The notes beneath the pieces were generated by a model. That model was not told the origin of the DNA. It searched no databases and saw only the letters and a program-made list of their open reading frames with translations. Of a DNA stretch of 64,000 bases, positions 51,489 to 59,944 are shown one piece after another. Made by a program: the position numbers and the translations under genes. The first letter of the stretch is position 1. Each line of letters starts with the position of its first letter. Source of the stretch: Sphingomonas astaxanthinifaciens DSM 22298 (GTDB taxonomy: Bacteria > Pseudomonadota > Alphaproteobacteria > Sphingomonadales > Sphingomonadaceae); the NCBI RefSeq assembly GCF_000711715.1, contig NZ_JONN01000002.1, positions 248,001 to 312,000 of the forward strand, written 5' to 3'.

Positions 51489-52857
51489 CCGCGCGCCAGC
51501 GCAGCAGCACCAGCACGCACACCACCGGGGCGAGCCAGATCACCCGGCTCTGGTAGCGGTCGTGGACGTCGGACAGGGTGCCGGTGACGAAAGCGTTGGC
51601 GAGCAGCGCGGCGAGGGTCGCGAGCAGCAGGGATCCCGCAAGCGCATCGCGCCGCCGCCACGCGAGCGCCGGCAGGACGAACAGGCCGAGGAGGCCGATG
51701 CTGCTGACCAGACCCGTCACGGCGAGAAGGGGATAGGTCCGCAATTCGCCGCGCACCTGGCGCGTCGCATTGACGCGGTCGCGCAAGCCCGGCTCGAATT
51801 CGTGGAATGCGTCCTGCAGCGCGCTCCTGGGATTGTTGCAGGTCGCCGGGCATTCGTCGTCGAGCACGCGATAGGACAGAAACTGCTCGCCTGTCGCATC
51901 GATCGCGGCGCGCGCGAACAGCAGGGGATGCTCGGCGAGCGCACCGCGCGCGGCAATTCCGAGCTGGCGGTCCCAGTCGATACCGCCGCGCCGGTTGCTC
52001 TGCTCCCACACGGTGTCCCAGAAGACCGATTGCGGCGACCACAGCAATTGCTGGCTGTCGCGGGGAAAGCGCGGTGCGATGGCGCACAGCTCCCTCACCC
52101 GCGGATCGGTCGGGCAATGCCGCGCGAGCCAGGGCTGGACGATGCCGTCCTCGTGCAGGCTTGCGAACAGGAACGCCTCGCTGCGCGGCGCATAGGTCGC
52201 CTTGTGGAAGTAGAAGGCGTTGGCGACGAACTGGATGCCGACCACGAATAGCAGAGCGACGCCGAGCGCGGCGAGCCGGGTCAGCAGCGCTCGCCAGGCG
52301 AGCCCGCCGAGCTTGAGCGCTGCCAGCGCCGCGAGGCAGCTTGCGACCAGCAGGGCAGGGTAGGTGCTGTGGGTCAGGCAGAGCGCGGCCGCCGCCAGCC
52401 ACAGGAGCGGGCTTCCCGGCGCGCCCGGATCGCGGTTCGCGCCCAGCCAGCCGAGCAGCACGATCGGCACCGCATAAGCGTCGGGCATGAGTTGCGAGGC
52501 GTGCCACGGGCCCGTCGAGAGCGCGAGGACCGCAAGCCAGGCGAGCGGCCAGTGCGGGGCCTCCATCCGCCGCGCGGTGGCGAGCGGCAGCAGCACGGTC
52601 GCCACCAGCTGGGGAAGGAGGCCGAGCCACAGCCCCGCGATCCCGCCGACGCTGACGAAGGGCTTCAGGTAGAGGCCGTAGAAACTGCTGCGGTCGCTCA
52701 GCCAGTAGCGGCCCCAGCCGACCTTGAGATAGCCGCCGCTGTCGGGGAAGAAATGGGGCAGGCCGTTGAGGATCGCGGGCCACAGCAGCACCAGCGCCAG
52801 CAGCGCCGCGAGCCACGCGGTCCGCTTCCCGCTGCCACTGGCCTTTGTGCCTATCAT
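51460..52857 (-). CDS. Polytopic membrane protein, GT-C glycosyltransferase-like (uncertain)
   Basis: 465 residues, about ten hydrophobic helices. The loop after helix 1 reads GLPHFFPDSGGYLKVGWG and contains acidic PDS, reminiscent of the periplasmic loop of GT-C enzymes. Helix 3-4 and following, SPLLWLAAAALCLTHSTYPAL and RFPRDSQQ, have no family I recognise. Substrate unknown. ATG 52857 after discarding a longer in-frame start that lacks membrane character. Adjacent to the phosphatase, but no operon link since the strands oppose. Confidence 0.6.
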   Translation of the reverse strand: MIGTKASGSGKRTAWLAALLALVLLWPAILNGLPHFFPDSGGYLKVGWGRYWLSDRSSFYGLYLKPFVSVGGIAGLWLGLLPQLVATVLLPLATARRMEAPHWPLAWLAVLALSTGPWHASQLMPDAYAVPIVLLGWLGANRDPGAPGSPLLWLAAAALCLTHSTYPALLVASCLAALAALKLGGLAWRALLTRLAALGVALLFVVGIQFVANAFYFHKATYAPRSEAFLFASLHEDGIVQPWLARHCPTDPRVRELCAIAPRFPRDSQQLLWSPQSVFWDTVWEQSNRRGGIDWDRQLGIAARGALAEHPLLFARAAIDATGEQFLSYRVLDDECPATCNNPRSALQDAFHEFEPGLRDRVNATRQVRGELRTYPLLAVTGLVSSIGLLGLFVLPALAWRRRDALAGSLLLATLAALLANAFVTGTLSDVHDRYQSRVIWLAPVVCVLVLLRWRAARGRGPAPA

Positions 52858-52969
52858 CCCGCCCCCCGGCACGCGCCGCTGGAACTCGCGGCGGCAATAC
52901 CCATTTACCTGATCGAAAGGGGAAGCGACGACAAGGGCGGGGCGAGCGAGCAGAAGGACTACGTCCCGA

Positions 52970-53755
52970 GTGAAGACACCAGCCGCCATTGCCGCCGTCT
53001 CCCGGACGCTTCACCGGCGCTCGCTCAACGTGCTCGGGATCCTCGAGAACCGCCTGGCCCCGATCATCATGGGCTGGGTCGCTTTGATCCTCGCCGCCTG
53101 TTTCCTGCGCATCCTGGTCAGCCCGCTGCCCCCGCAGGGCCTGAGCCTCGCGATGGTCACCCCTTACCTCCTCCTGATCGGGGCGCCGGCCGCCTCGCTG
53201 CTGCTCGCGCTGCGCTGGTTCGCCGATGGCGAGGCCATGCCGCAGCCGAGCTATCGCCTCGCCCGCGCCGGACGCTGGCAGGACCTCGCGCCCAGCATCG
53301 CGCGCCGCCATCCGCTCTACGGCACGAGCGGGATCATGGTCTCGCTGCTGGTCGGCATGTTGCTCAACATCCCCGTGCGCGCCGCCGAATATCTGATGAC
53401 TATGCCCGCGATCGGTGCCGCCGCGCCCGAGTGGCTGTCGGTGCTCCACTTCTGGATGACGCTCGACGCGGTGCTGGTGAGCAGCCTTTATGCGGTCTGT
53501 TTCGCCGCCGCGATCCGCAAGGTGCCGCTGTTTCCGCGACTGCTCCTGCTGGTGTGGCTGGTCGACATCGCGATGCAGCTGCTGATCGCGCAGGGCGCGG
53601 TCGCGACCGGCCTGCCTCCGAGCGTCGCCGCGCCGCTCCACGTGCTGCTCGAGAAGAATATCACCAAGGTGATGATCAGCATGGGCCTGTGGCTGCCCTA
53701 CCTGCTGCTGTCGACCCGGGTGAACGTCACCTATCGGAGCCGCATTCCCGCCTAA
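52970..53755 (+). CDS. DUF2569-like membrane protein
   Basis: 261 residues from GTG 52970. Six hydrophobic helices are visible, among them APIIMGWVALILAACFLRI, SLAMVTPYLLLIGAPAASL and MGLWLPYLLLSTRVNVTYRS. The C-terminal LLLVWLVDIAMQLLIAQG and PYLLLSxRVxxTF-type ending match DUF2569 proteins, function unknown. It is the last gene before the Tad promoter region. Confidence 0.65.
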   Translation: MKTPAAIAAVSRTLHRRSLNVLGILENRLAPIIMGWVALILAACFLRILVSPLPPQGLSLAMVTPYLLLIGAPAASLLLALRWFADGEAMPQPSYRLARAGRWQDLAPSIARRHPLYGTSGIMVSLLVGMLLNIPVRAAEYLMTMPAIGAAAPEWLSVLHFWMTLDAVLVSSLYAVCFAAAIRKVPLFPRLLLLVWLVDIAMQLLIAQGAVATGLPPSVAAPLHVLLEKNITKVMISMGLWLPYLLLSTRVNVTYRSRIPA

Positions 53756-54195
53756 TGGCCCGCTGAAAAATAATCGTCATCGGGCGGGAACCTTTCGGGG
53801 GTCGCCCGATTCGCGACGCCTCAAATCGTTTTCCATCCGTTCTGAAGACGCACCACTTTGGATGGATTTGTGTGCGACTTTAGGACGCTCTCGCCAAGCC
53901 GTTCGCGGATTTCCGGGAAATAATACGTCCAAAAATCGCGCTTTATCAGTGCGTTGAGTGCCAGAGGCGGGCGCTCGGCGATTAACCCCCGTTAAATCGA
54001 TATACTTGACAAGAGTTTAAGGTTGGGAGCCTCCTTATGCAGCGATGCGGCTGGGAGGCCTCGACGCAAGGAAGAGCTGGCGTGGGGCCAGGCCAGTCCT
54101 TGCCAGCGGGAAATCCTTTCGGGGCTGCGCCGCCTGGGGAGGTGCGGGGGCATAATTTCCCGTCTCCGGAATTCGCAATTCTAGGGGATAAACTG
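53756..54195 (+). other. Intergenic region upstream of the Tad pilus locus
   Basis: 440 bp without a supported gene. It holds an 8-bp stem ATCGGGCG/CGCCCGAT (53779-53810) with a 16-nt loop and no T-tract, an AT-rich stretch (53860-53960), the double TTAA at 53982-53995, and TTGACA at 54006-54011 without a convincing -10. A GC-rich leader of ~150 nt precedes the first pilin; its ribosome site GGGG lies eight bases upstream of ATG 54196. Confidence 0.6.
53982..53995. promoter_or_regulatory. CtrA-like half-site pair (TTAA-N6-TTAA)
   Basis: TTAACCCCCGTTAA. The Caulobacter CtrA consensus is TTAA-N7-TTAA; spacing here is one short. Located 200 bp upstream of the pilin genes, and ChpT, part of the CtrA relay, is encoded in this window. 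Weak evidence. Confidence 0.28.
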
Positions 54196-54378
54196 ATGAC
54201 CACTTTCAAGAACCTGCTCATCGACGAGTCCGGCGCATCGGCGGCCGAATATGCGCTGATCCTTGCCATCGTCGGCACCGCCATCGCGGTCGCCGCCATC
54301 GGCCTCGGCAAGTCCGTCGCCGGCGCGATGAACAACGCCAAGTCGTGCATCGACACCAAGGGCACCACCTGCAGCTAA
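54196..54378 (+). CDS. flp1: Flp/PilA-type pilin subunit 1
   Basis: 60 residues. Short leader ending IDESG, cleavage before ASAAEYALILAIVGTA (Glu +5, Tyr +6), one hydrophobic helix, and a C-terminal pair SCIDTKGTTC likely forming a disulfide. This is the Tad major pilin type, processed by a prepilin peptidase not encoded in this window. First of three tandem copies. Confidence 0.93.
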   Translation: MTTFKNLLIDESGASAAEYALILAIVGTAIAVAAIGLGKSVAGAMNNAKSCIDTKGTTCS

Positions 54379-54438
54379 GCGGGCTACGGAGAGCATCGAC
54401 TGCGCTGCTCTCCACATATCTGAAGAAGGGGAACGATC

Positions 54439-54618
54439 ATGTCGAACTTCGTGAAGCTCGTTCGTGACGAGTCCGGCGCCTCGGCGGCCGAATATGCGCT
54501 CATCCTTGCGATCGTCGGCACCGCCATTGCGGTTGCCGCCATCGGCCTCGGCAAGTCGGTTGCCGGTGCGATGAACAGCGCCTCGAGCTGCATCGACACC
54601 AAGGGCAGCACCTGCTGA
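54439..54618 (+). CDS. flp2: Flp pilin subunit 2
   Basis: 59 residues from ATG 54439 after GAAGGGGAA. Nearly identical leader and helix to copy 1 (VRDESGASAAEYALILAIVG, then SASSCIDTKGSTC). It is shorter than typical gene-calling limits and easily missed. Followed by a perfect hairpin. Confidence 0.92.
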   Translation: MSNFVKLVRDESGASAAEYALILAIVGTAIAVAAIGLGKSVAGAMNSASSCIDTKGSTC

Positions 54619-54624
54619 CGAACT

Positions 54625-54646
54625 GGCCGCGCCTTCGGGCGCGGCC
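54625..54646 (+). terminator. Perfect hairpin between pilin genes 2 and 3
   Basis: GGCCGCGCC-TTCG-GGCGCGGCC: nine G-C-rich pairs with a stable TTCG tetraloop, seven bp after the flp2 stop, followed only by TTA. Probably attenuates read-through or protects upstream mRNA, raising pilin over assembly-gene expression. Confidence 0.65.
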
Positions 54647-54670
54647 TTACCTCGCTGGGGAGCCAAGAGA

Positions 54671-54856
54671 ATGTCGAACTTCGTGAAGCTCGTTCGTGAC
54701 GAGTCCGGCGCGTCGGCCGCCGAATATGCGCTGATCCTCGCGATCGTGGGCACCGCCATTGCGGCCGCGGCCTTCGGTCTCGGCAAGTCGGTCGCTGGCG
54801 CGATGAACAATGCGTCGTCGTGCATCAACAGCCCGACCACCACCAACTGCAATTAA
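54671..54856 (+). CDS. flp3: Flp pilin subunit 3
   Basis: 61 residues, with VRDESGASAAEYALILAIVG shared with copy 2, but a diverged tail (SSCINSPTTTNCN) and AAAAFG in place of AVAAIG. The first ~19 codons are almost identical to copy 2 in DNA, indicating recent duplication. 129 bp precede cpaB and contain a GGGCCG/CGGCCC stem. Confidence 0.93.
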   Translation: MSNFVKLVRDESGASAAEYALILAIVGTAIAAAAFGLGKSVAGAMNNASSCINSPTTTNCN

Positions 54857-54985
54857 GCGCAGTGACGGCAAGTAAGCGGGCCGATGCGGCCCGGCATGCT
54901 CCCCACTGTTGCAATAAAGTCGCGAAAGCCAGTGTAGCTTAACAACACTATTTACGATAAGTTAGTCCGCAAGGGGGAACAGCGG

Positions 54986-55918
54986 ATGCTGAGAAGGCAA
55001 TCTCTGATCGCGCTCGGGGTGGCCGTCATCCTAGGCCTCGTCGCTGTCTACCTTGCGAACATTTACCTCACGAGCCGCGCCGGCAATGACCAGCGCACGC
55101 CGGAGGGGATGGCGCGGGTCGCGGTTGCGGCCGTTCCGCTGGGCTACGGGACCGAGCTGACCGCGGACAAGATCCGCTTCGCCGAATTCCCGACCTCCGC
55201 CATTCCCGCGGGCACCTTCCGCACCGCCGACGAGCTGCTCGTCCCCGGCGAGCGCCGGGTCGTGATCCGGCCGATGGAGGTCAACGAACCGATCCTCGGC
55301 TCCAAGATCTCGGGCAAGGGGCAGGGTGCCTCGATCGCCGCCACGCTGCCGGATGGCCGCCGCGCCGCCACCGTCCGCATCAATGACGTGTCGGGTGTCG
55401 CCGGCTTCATCCAGCCCAACGACAGCGTTGACGTGCTGATCACCCGCCAGAACCAGACGGGGCAGCAGGTCACCGACGTGCTGCTCCAGAACATCCGCGT
55501 CATCGCCATGGGCCAGCAGGCCAATAACGAGACCGGCCAGCCGGTGGTCGCCAGCACCGCGACGCTCGAGGTGGTGCCGATCGACGCGCAGAAGCTCGCG
55601 CTCGGCCAGCAGGCGGGGACGCTCAGCCTGGTGCTGAGGAAGCCTGGCCAGCAGGAGGACATTGCGGGGGTCAAGACCGTCAGCCTGTCCGACCTGCGCT
55701 ACAGCATCTACGGCGCCGCGCCCTACAACAACGGCAATGCCGCCGCGCCGGCGCAGCCGAAGCCGGTGGTCCGCGTGATCCGCCAGCCGGCGCCGCGTCC
55801 CCGACCGGTCGCGACCGCGCCCGCCGCGCCGCCGCGCCCGACGGGCTCCAGTGTTCAGGTGGTGAGGGGCACCGCCGGAAGCGATTATCAGGTGGGGGAC
55901 TATGCTGGTGGCAGGTAA
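54986..55918 (+). CDS. cpaB: Tad pilus assembly protein CpaB (RcpC)
   Basis: 310 residues. N-terminal membrane anchor LIALGVAVILGLVAVYLANIYL, then a SAF domain (VAVAAVPLGYGTELTADKIRF, RVVIRPMEVNEPIL) and the CpaB domain (GFIQPNDSVDVLITR, TLSLVLRKPGQ). A Pro/Ala-rich C-terminus. RcpC is a periplasmic lattice-binding protein at the Tad secretin. The last 17 bp overlap cpaC. Confidence 0.94.
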   Translation: MLRRQSLIALGVAVILGLVAVYLANIYLTSRAGNDQRTPEGMARVAVAAVPLGYGTELTADKIRFAEFPTSAIPAGTFRTADELLVPGERRVVIRPMEVNEPILGSKISGKGQGASIAATLPDGRRAATVRINDVSGVAGFIQPNDSVDVLITRQNQTGQQVTDVLLQNIRVIAMGQQANNETGQPVVASTATLEVVPIDAQKLALGQQAGTLSLVLRKPGQQEDIAGVKTVSLSDLRYSIYGAAPYNNGNAAAPAQPKPVVRVIRQPAPRPRPVATAPAAPPRPTGSSVQVVRGTAGSDYQVGDYAGGR

Positions 55919-57416
55919 GCGAAAGGCGGTTCTCGCCGCGCTTGCGCTCGGCGCGACGGCGCTGACCGCGGGTCTCGGGAGCCCGGGCGTGGCCCATGCG
56001 CAGCGGGTGGTGAGCGAGACCGACGCGGTTCACGCGGGCGAGCTCAACGTGCCCGTCAACAAGAGCCAGGTGCTGCGGGTCGACCGGCCTTATGCCAAGG
56101 CGCTGATCGGCAATCCCGAGATCGCCGACGTCCTGCCGCTGACCGACCAGTCGATCTATGTGCTCGGCAAGAAGCTCGGCACTACCAGCCTGACGCTCTA
56201 CGACCGGTCGAACAGCCTTATCGCGGTGATGGACGTTGCGGTCGGGCCCGATGTCATCGGCCTCAAGAAGCAACTGTCCGAGCTGATCCCGGGTGACCGG
56301 GTCGGCGCGCGGATGAGCAACGACAGCATCGTCCTCGAAGGCATTGTCTCGAACGCGGTCGCCGCCAATCGCGCGGCGCAGATCGCCGAGACCTATGCAC
56401 CGGGCAAGGTCGTCAACCTGCTGTCCATCGGCTCGGCCCAGCAGGTCATGCTGGAAGTCAAATTCTCCGAGGTGAAGCGCTCGGCGCTGAAGCAGCTGGG
56501 CGCCGGCTTCTTCGTCGGCTCGGACGGCGGCAAGTTCAGCGGCGCGATCGGCGGCGGGGCCGGGGTGGTGGGCTCAGGCCCGCCGACGCTTGGCGCGATC
56601 ACCGACAGCTTTGGCGTCCTCACCCGCACCTTCCGCGCCTTCGGCACCAATTTCGAGGCGACCTTCGACGCCCTCGAGCGCAAGGGCGCGATCACCACCC
56701 TCGCCGAGCCGACGCTGATCGCCTTGTCGGGCGAGACCGCGAGCTTCCTGGCCGGCGGCGAATTTCCGATTCCGGTCGCGCAGGGCAATGGCGGCGGCAG
56801 CGGGGTGGGGGCCGGTTCGGGCGCCATCTCGATCGAGTTCAAGCCGTTCGGCGTCAGCCTCGCCTTCACGCCGACGGTCCTTGCCGACGGGGTCATCAAC
56901 CTGCTTGTCGAACCCGAGGTCAGCTCGATCGACAACAGCGCCTCGATCGTCGTCAACAACCTGCGGATCCCGGGCCTCCAGACCCGCCGCGCCAAGACCA
57001 CGGTCGAGCTTCGCGACGGCGAAAGCTTCGCCATGGCGGGGCTGCTGCGGAAGGATTTCTCGAGCACGGTCCGGCAGTTCCCGCTGCTCGGCAACATCCC
57101 GATCATCGGGACCCTGTTCCGTTCGACGAGCTTCAATCGCGACGAGACCGAACTGGTCATCATCGTCACGCCCAGGCTCGTCCGCCCGGTCCGGCCCGAC
57201 CAGCTCGCCGCGCCGACCGACCGCGTGAAGGGGCCGGCCGATGCCGACATCCTGCTGCTCGGCCGCACCGACACCGGAGTTCCGCCGGTTGCTCCGATCA
57301 GCGGTGCGACCCCGCGGCCCGCGGCGCCCGGCGCGGCGACCACCACCGGCGCCGCGACCGCGCCGGCGGCCACCGCTCCGACCGGTCTCGAAAAGGATTA
57401 CGGCCATGTCCTGTAA
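55902..57416 (+). CDS. cpaC: Tad pilus secretin CpaC (RcpA)
   Basis: 504 residues. Signal peptide ending VAHAQ, an N-terminal pilus/BON-like region (NKSQVLRVDRPYAKALIGNPE, GPDVIGLKKQLSELIP), and the secretin domain with GGEFPIPVAQ, FKPFGVSLAFTPTV, VEPEVSSID and LLRKDFSSTVRQFPLLGNIPIIGTLFRS. Forms the outer-membrane ring for Flp pilus extrusion. The C-terminal ~45 residues are a Pro/Thr/Ala tail. Overlaps both neighbours. Confidence 0.95.
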   Translation: MLVAGKRKAVLAALALGATALTAGLGSPGVAHAQRVVSETDAVHAGELNVPVNKSQVLRVDRPYAKALIGNPEIADVLPLTDQSIYVLGKKLGTTSLTLYDRSNSLIAVMDVAVGPDVIGLKKQLSELIPGDRVGARMSNDSIVLEGIVSNAVAANRAAQIAETYAPGKVVNLLSIGSAQQVMLEVKFSEVKRSALKQLGAGFFVGSDGGKFSGAIGGGAGVVGSGPPTLGAITDSFGVLTRTFRAFGTNFEATFDALERKGAITTLAEPTLIALSGETASFLAGGEFPIPVAQGNGGGSGVGAGSGAISIEFKPFGVSLAFTPTVLADGVINLLVEPEVSSIDNSASIVVNNLRIPGLQTRRAKTTVELRDGESFAMAGLLRKDFSSTVRQFPLLGNIPIIGTLFRSTSFNRDETELVIIVTPRLVRPVRPDQLAAPTDRVKGPADADILLLGRTDTGVPPVAPISGATPRPAAPGAATTTGAATAPAATAPTGLEKDYGHVL

Positions 57417-57711
57417 GTGGCTCGCATGCGCCGCCGCCGCCACCGCGCTCGCCGCCTGCCAGAGCGTCGATCCGGTCAGTCAGTCGCCCGATCCCTATTT
57501 CGGCGACGTGACCGCCCGCAACAAGGCGGTGCAGGTCATTAATCCCGATCCCGTCTACACCGCCGACGCCGCCCAGCCGGGCGCCAATGGTGAGCGCGGC
57601 GCCAAGGCCGTCGATCGCTACAAGAAGGGCGAGGTCAAGGACACCAAGCGGATCAGCACCGGCGGTAGCAACGGCGGTGGCGGTAGCGGCGGCGGGTCCG
57701 GTCCAAGCTGA
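57406..57711 (+). CDS. Small lipoprotein of the Tad locus
   Basis: 101 residues from ATG 57406, overlapping cpaC by 11 bp. Lipobox ATALAAC with mature Cys, then PDPYFGDVTARNKAVQVINPD and a Gly-rich end (SNGGGGSGGGSGPS). Position fits CpaD/RcpB, but those are about 200 residues with a distinct domain. Similar small lipoproteins occur in Tad loci of sphingomonads; it could be the pilotin or a secretin anchor. Function inferred from place only. Confidence 0.75.
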   Translation: MSCKWLACAAAATALAACQSVDPVSQSPDPYFGDVTARNKAVQVINPDPVYTADAAQPGANGERGAKAVDRYKKGEVKDTKRISTGGSNGGGGSGGGSGPS

Positions 57712-57722
57712 GGTATGCGGAG

Positions 57723-59420
57723 ATGCTCGGCCAACTAGGAAGGTTGATCAGGGGTGAGGAGGGCGCCATCGCGCCGACGCTCGCCTTGTCGCTCTTCGGG
57801 TTGCTGGCCATCGGCGGGGTCGCCTTCGACTATGCGCGCCTCGCCGCGCTCGACACCGAATTGCAGAGCGCGGCCGACCAGGCGGCGCTTGCCGCCGCGA
57901 CCCAGCTCGACGGCAAGTCGGGCGCCTGCGCACGGGCGGCGGCGGCAGCCGCTGGGCTACTTTCGAACCAGGCCCTCTTCGCCAATGACGGTGGCGGGAT
58001 GGCGGTGAAGGTCGCCAACGAGGCCGCCTGCGATGCGACCGACAACGTCCGCTTCTATCAGAGCTGGGACGATTCCACCGATACGCCCGGCACGGCTGCC
58101 ACTTCCGATGCCAATGCGAAGGTGGTGGTCCTCAAGGTCAATCCGCGGACGGCCAATTTCGCGCTGACCCCCGTCGTCGGCGCAATCTCGGCAAGCAATC
58201 TGACGGCGGAAGCGGTTGCCTCGCTCGAGGGGGGCGCGATCTGCAAGGTCCCGCCGCTGATGATCTGCAATCCCAACGAGGGCAGTCTCACCAACGCCAA
58301 TTTCCCCAATTCGACCGACATCGGGAAGGGGTTGCTGCTGCTGCCGGGAGGCGGCGGGACGCAGTGGGGTCCGGGCAACTACGGTTATCTCGACTTCGGC
58401 TCGGGCGCCAACACCCTCGAGAAGGCAATGGGCGCCAACGTCAATGCCGAGCCCTGCCTTGCCGCGAGTGCGGTGAACACGAAGCCGGGCAATACCGCGA
58501 GCGCGACCGCGGGCGTCAATGTCCGCTTCGACATCTACCAGAACGGCCTGGTCAATACCTGCGACCGGGCGACCGGCAATTGCTCGCCGGCGCTGAATGT
58601 CGGCAAGGACCTCATCCACTCCCAGTTCAGCACCGGAACCGCGCCCAACGAGACCGCGAGCAACAGCGACAATTGCGGGTTCAAGACCGGCAGCGAGCCG
58701 TGGGATTTCGACACGCCCGCCTATCTTCCCGACCCGACCACCCGGGCGCAGCCGACCGCGCTCGGCACGCCCAGGGTGATGGGGATGCCGCGCGATATCT
58801 GCCACGCGATCAGCACCGATGGCGACTGCGGCGGCACGTCGGTCAAGAGCAAGTTCGGCGACGGGTCGTGGGACCGCAATCTCTATTTCTACGTCAATCA
58901 CCGCACGCTTTATCCGACCGCTCCGACGGCGCCCAACAACGGCTGGCAGAGCATCCCGTCACTGATCAGCTGGGCGAACACCAATCTCGCCGGCACCGGT
59001 CGAACCGTCGCCACCGTCACGCGCTATGACGTCTATCGCTGGGAGCTGCAGCAGATGGCCGCCGCGGCCATTTCACGACGCAGTGCGCTGATCACGACCA
59101 TTGGCAACGGCAAGAACGCCAAGGATTATTACGCCTATCGCGGGCCTGCCTGTGCCACCGGCCTGGCGCCCTCGGCGACGGTCAAGGATCGCCGCCTGCT
59201 GACCGCCGCGGTCGTCAATTGCACCGCTGACAACGTCCAGGGTTCCACCAACGTCAAGCCGATCGGCTGGGTCGATTTGTTCTTCGTCGAGCCGTCGCTC
59301 GATCGGGCCCGCACCGGGAAGGACCAGCTTTACGTCGAGATCACCGGTGTCGCGAAGCGGCCCAATGGCGACGACGCCTTCCAATATTATCTGCGCCAGC
59401 GGCCGAGGTTGCTGAAATGA
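57723..59420 (+). CDS. TadG-like pilus assembly protein
   Basis: 565 residues. N-terminal hydrophobic segment IAPTLALSLFGLLAIGGVAFDYARL followed by the conserved ELQSAADQAALAAATQL of the Tad-domain (TadG/TadE pseudopilin) proteins. The large extracytoplasmic part has several cysteines (AICKVPPLMICNP, NTCDRATGNCSP) likely in disulfides. I do not see a clear vWA MIDAS motif (DxSxS). Coupled by a 4-bp overlap to the next gene. Confidence 0.85.
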   Translation: MLGQLGRLIRGEEGAIAPTLALSLFGLLAIGGVAFDYARLAALDTELQSAADQAALAAATQLDGKSGACARAAAAAAGLLSNQALFANDGGGMAVKVANEAACDATDNVRFYQSWDDSTDTPGTAATSDANAKVVVLKVNPRTANFALTPVVGAISASNLTAEAVASLEGGAICKVPPLMICNPNEGSLTNANFPNSTDIGKGLLLLPGGGGTQWGPGNYGYLDFGSGANTLEKAMGANVNAEPCLAASAVNTKPGNTASATAGVNVRFDIYQNGLVNTCDRATGNCSPALNVGKDLIHSQFSTGTAPNETASNSDNCGFKTGSEPWDFDTPAYLPDPTTRAQPTALGTPRVMGMPRDICHAISTDGDCGGTSVKSKFGDGSWDRNLYFYVNHRTLYPTAPTAPNNGWQSIPSLISWANTNLAGTGRTVATVTRYDVYRWELQQMAAAAISRRSALITTIGNGKNAKDYYAYRGPACATGLAPSATVKDRRLLTAAVVNCTADNVQGSTNVKPIGWVDLFFVEPSLDRARTGKDQLYVEITGVAKRPNGDDAFQYYLRQRPRLLK

Positions 59421-59944
59421 GCCGGCTTGCGCGCGACACCCGAGGGTCGGCCGCGGTCGAAATGGCGCTGGCGCTGCCGATCCTGATGGCCCTGTTCTTC
59501 GGCTCGGTCGAACTCGGCAATTATTTCCAGTCGCAGCACGTCCTCGTGAAGGGTCTGCGCGACGGTGCCGTGTTTGTCGCGCGCCAGGATATTTCGAAAT
59601 TCAACTGCACCACGGGCGCCATCGATTCCGGCGTCGTGACCGAGGCCAAGAAGCTCATCCAGAAGAGCGTTCTCGACAACGCCGCCGACGACCGGCTTCC
59701 GCTCTGGGCGAATACGACGACCTACAGTTTCGGCGTCGCCTGTCCGACCTCGGTCTCGATCACCACGTCCAGCGGGACGACGACGACCGGCATGGGCGGC
59801 ATCTACGTCGCCAATTCGAACCGCGCGCCGGTGGTCACGATCAATGTGTCGATGCCCTATCGCCTGCTCATGTCGGGTTGGGGCCTGACCCCGATCAGCC
59901 TCAAGCTCAACGCTACCCAGCAAGCCGTGGTGATGGGCATATGA
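59417..59944 (+). CDS. tadE: TadE-like pseudopilin
   Basis: 175 residues. RGSAAVEMALALPILMALFFGSVELG is the TadE signature: leader ending in Gly, Glu +5, and a hydrophobic helix with ALPxLM. The rest is extracytoplasmic with two cysteines. TadE-type pseudopilins are processed by the prepilin peptidase and needed for pilus assembly. Starts in the previous stop and overlaps the next ATG. Confidence 0.88.
   Translation: MSRLARDTRGSAAVEMALALPILMALFFGSVELGNYFQSQHVLVKGLRDGAVFVARQDISKFNCTTGAIDSGVVTEAKKLIQKSVLDNAADDRLPLWANTTTYSFGVACPTSVSITTSSGTTTTGMGGIYVANSNRAPVVTINVSMPYRLLMSGWGLTPISLKLNATQQAVVMGI

Noticed and set aside
53779-53810. Hairpin as an intrinsic terminator
   Set aside because: Stem pairs well, but the loop is 16 nt and no T-tract follows.
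54006-54040. Sigma-70 promoter from TTGACA at 54006
   Set aside because: No acceptable -10 at 16-18 bp; only GC-rich sequence is found there.
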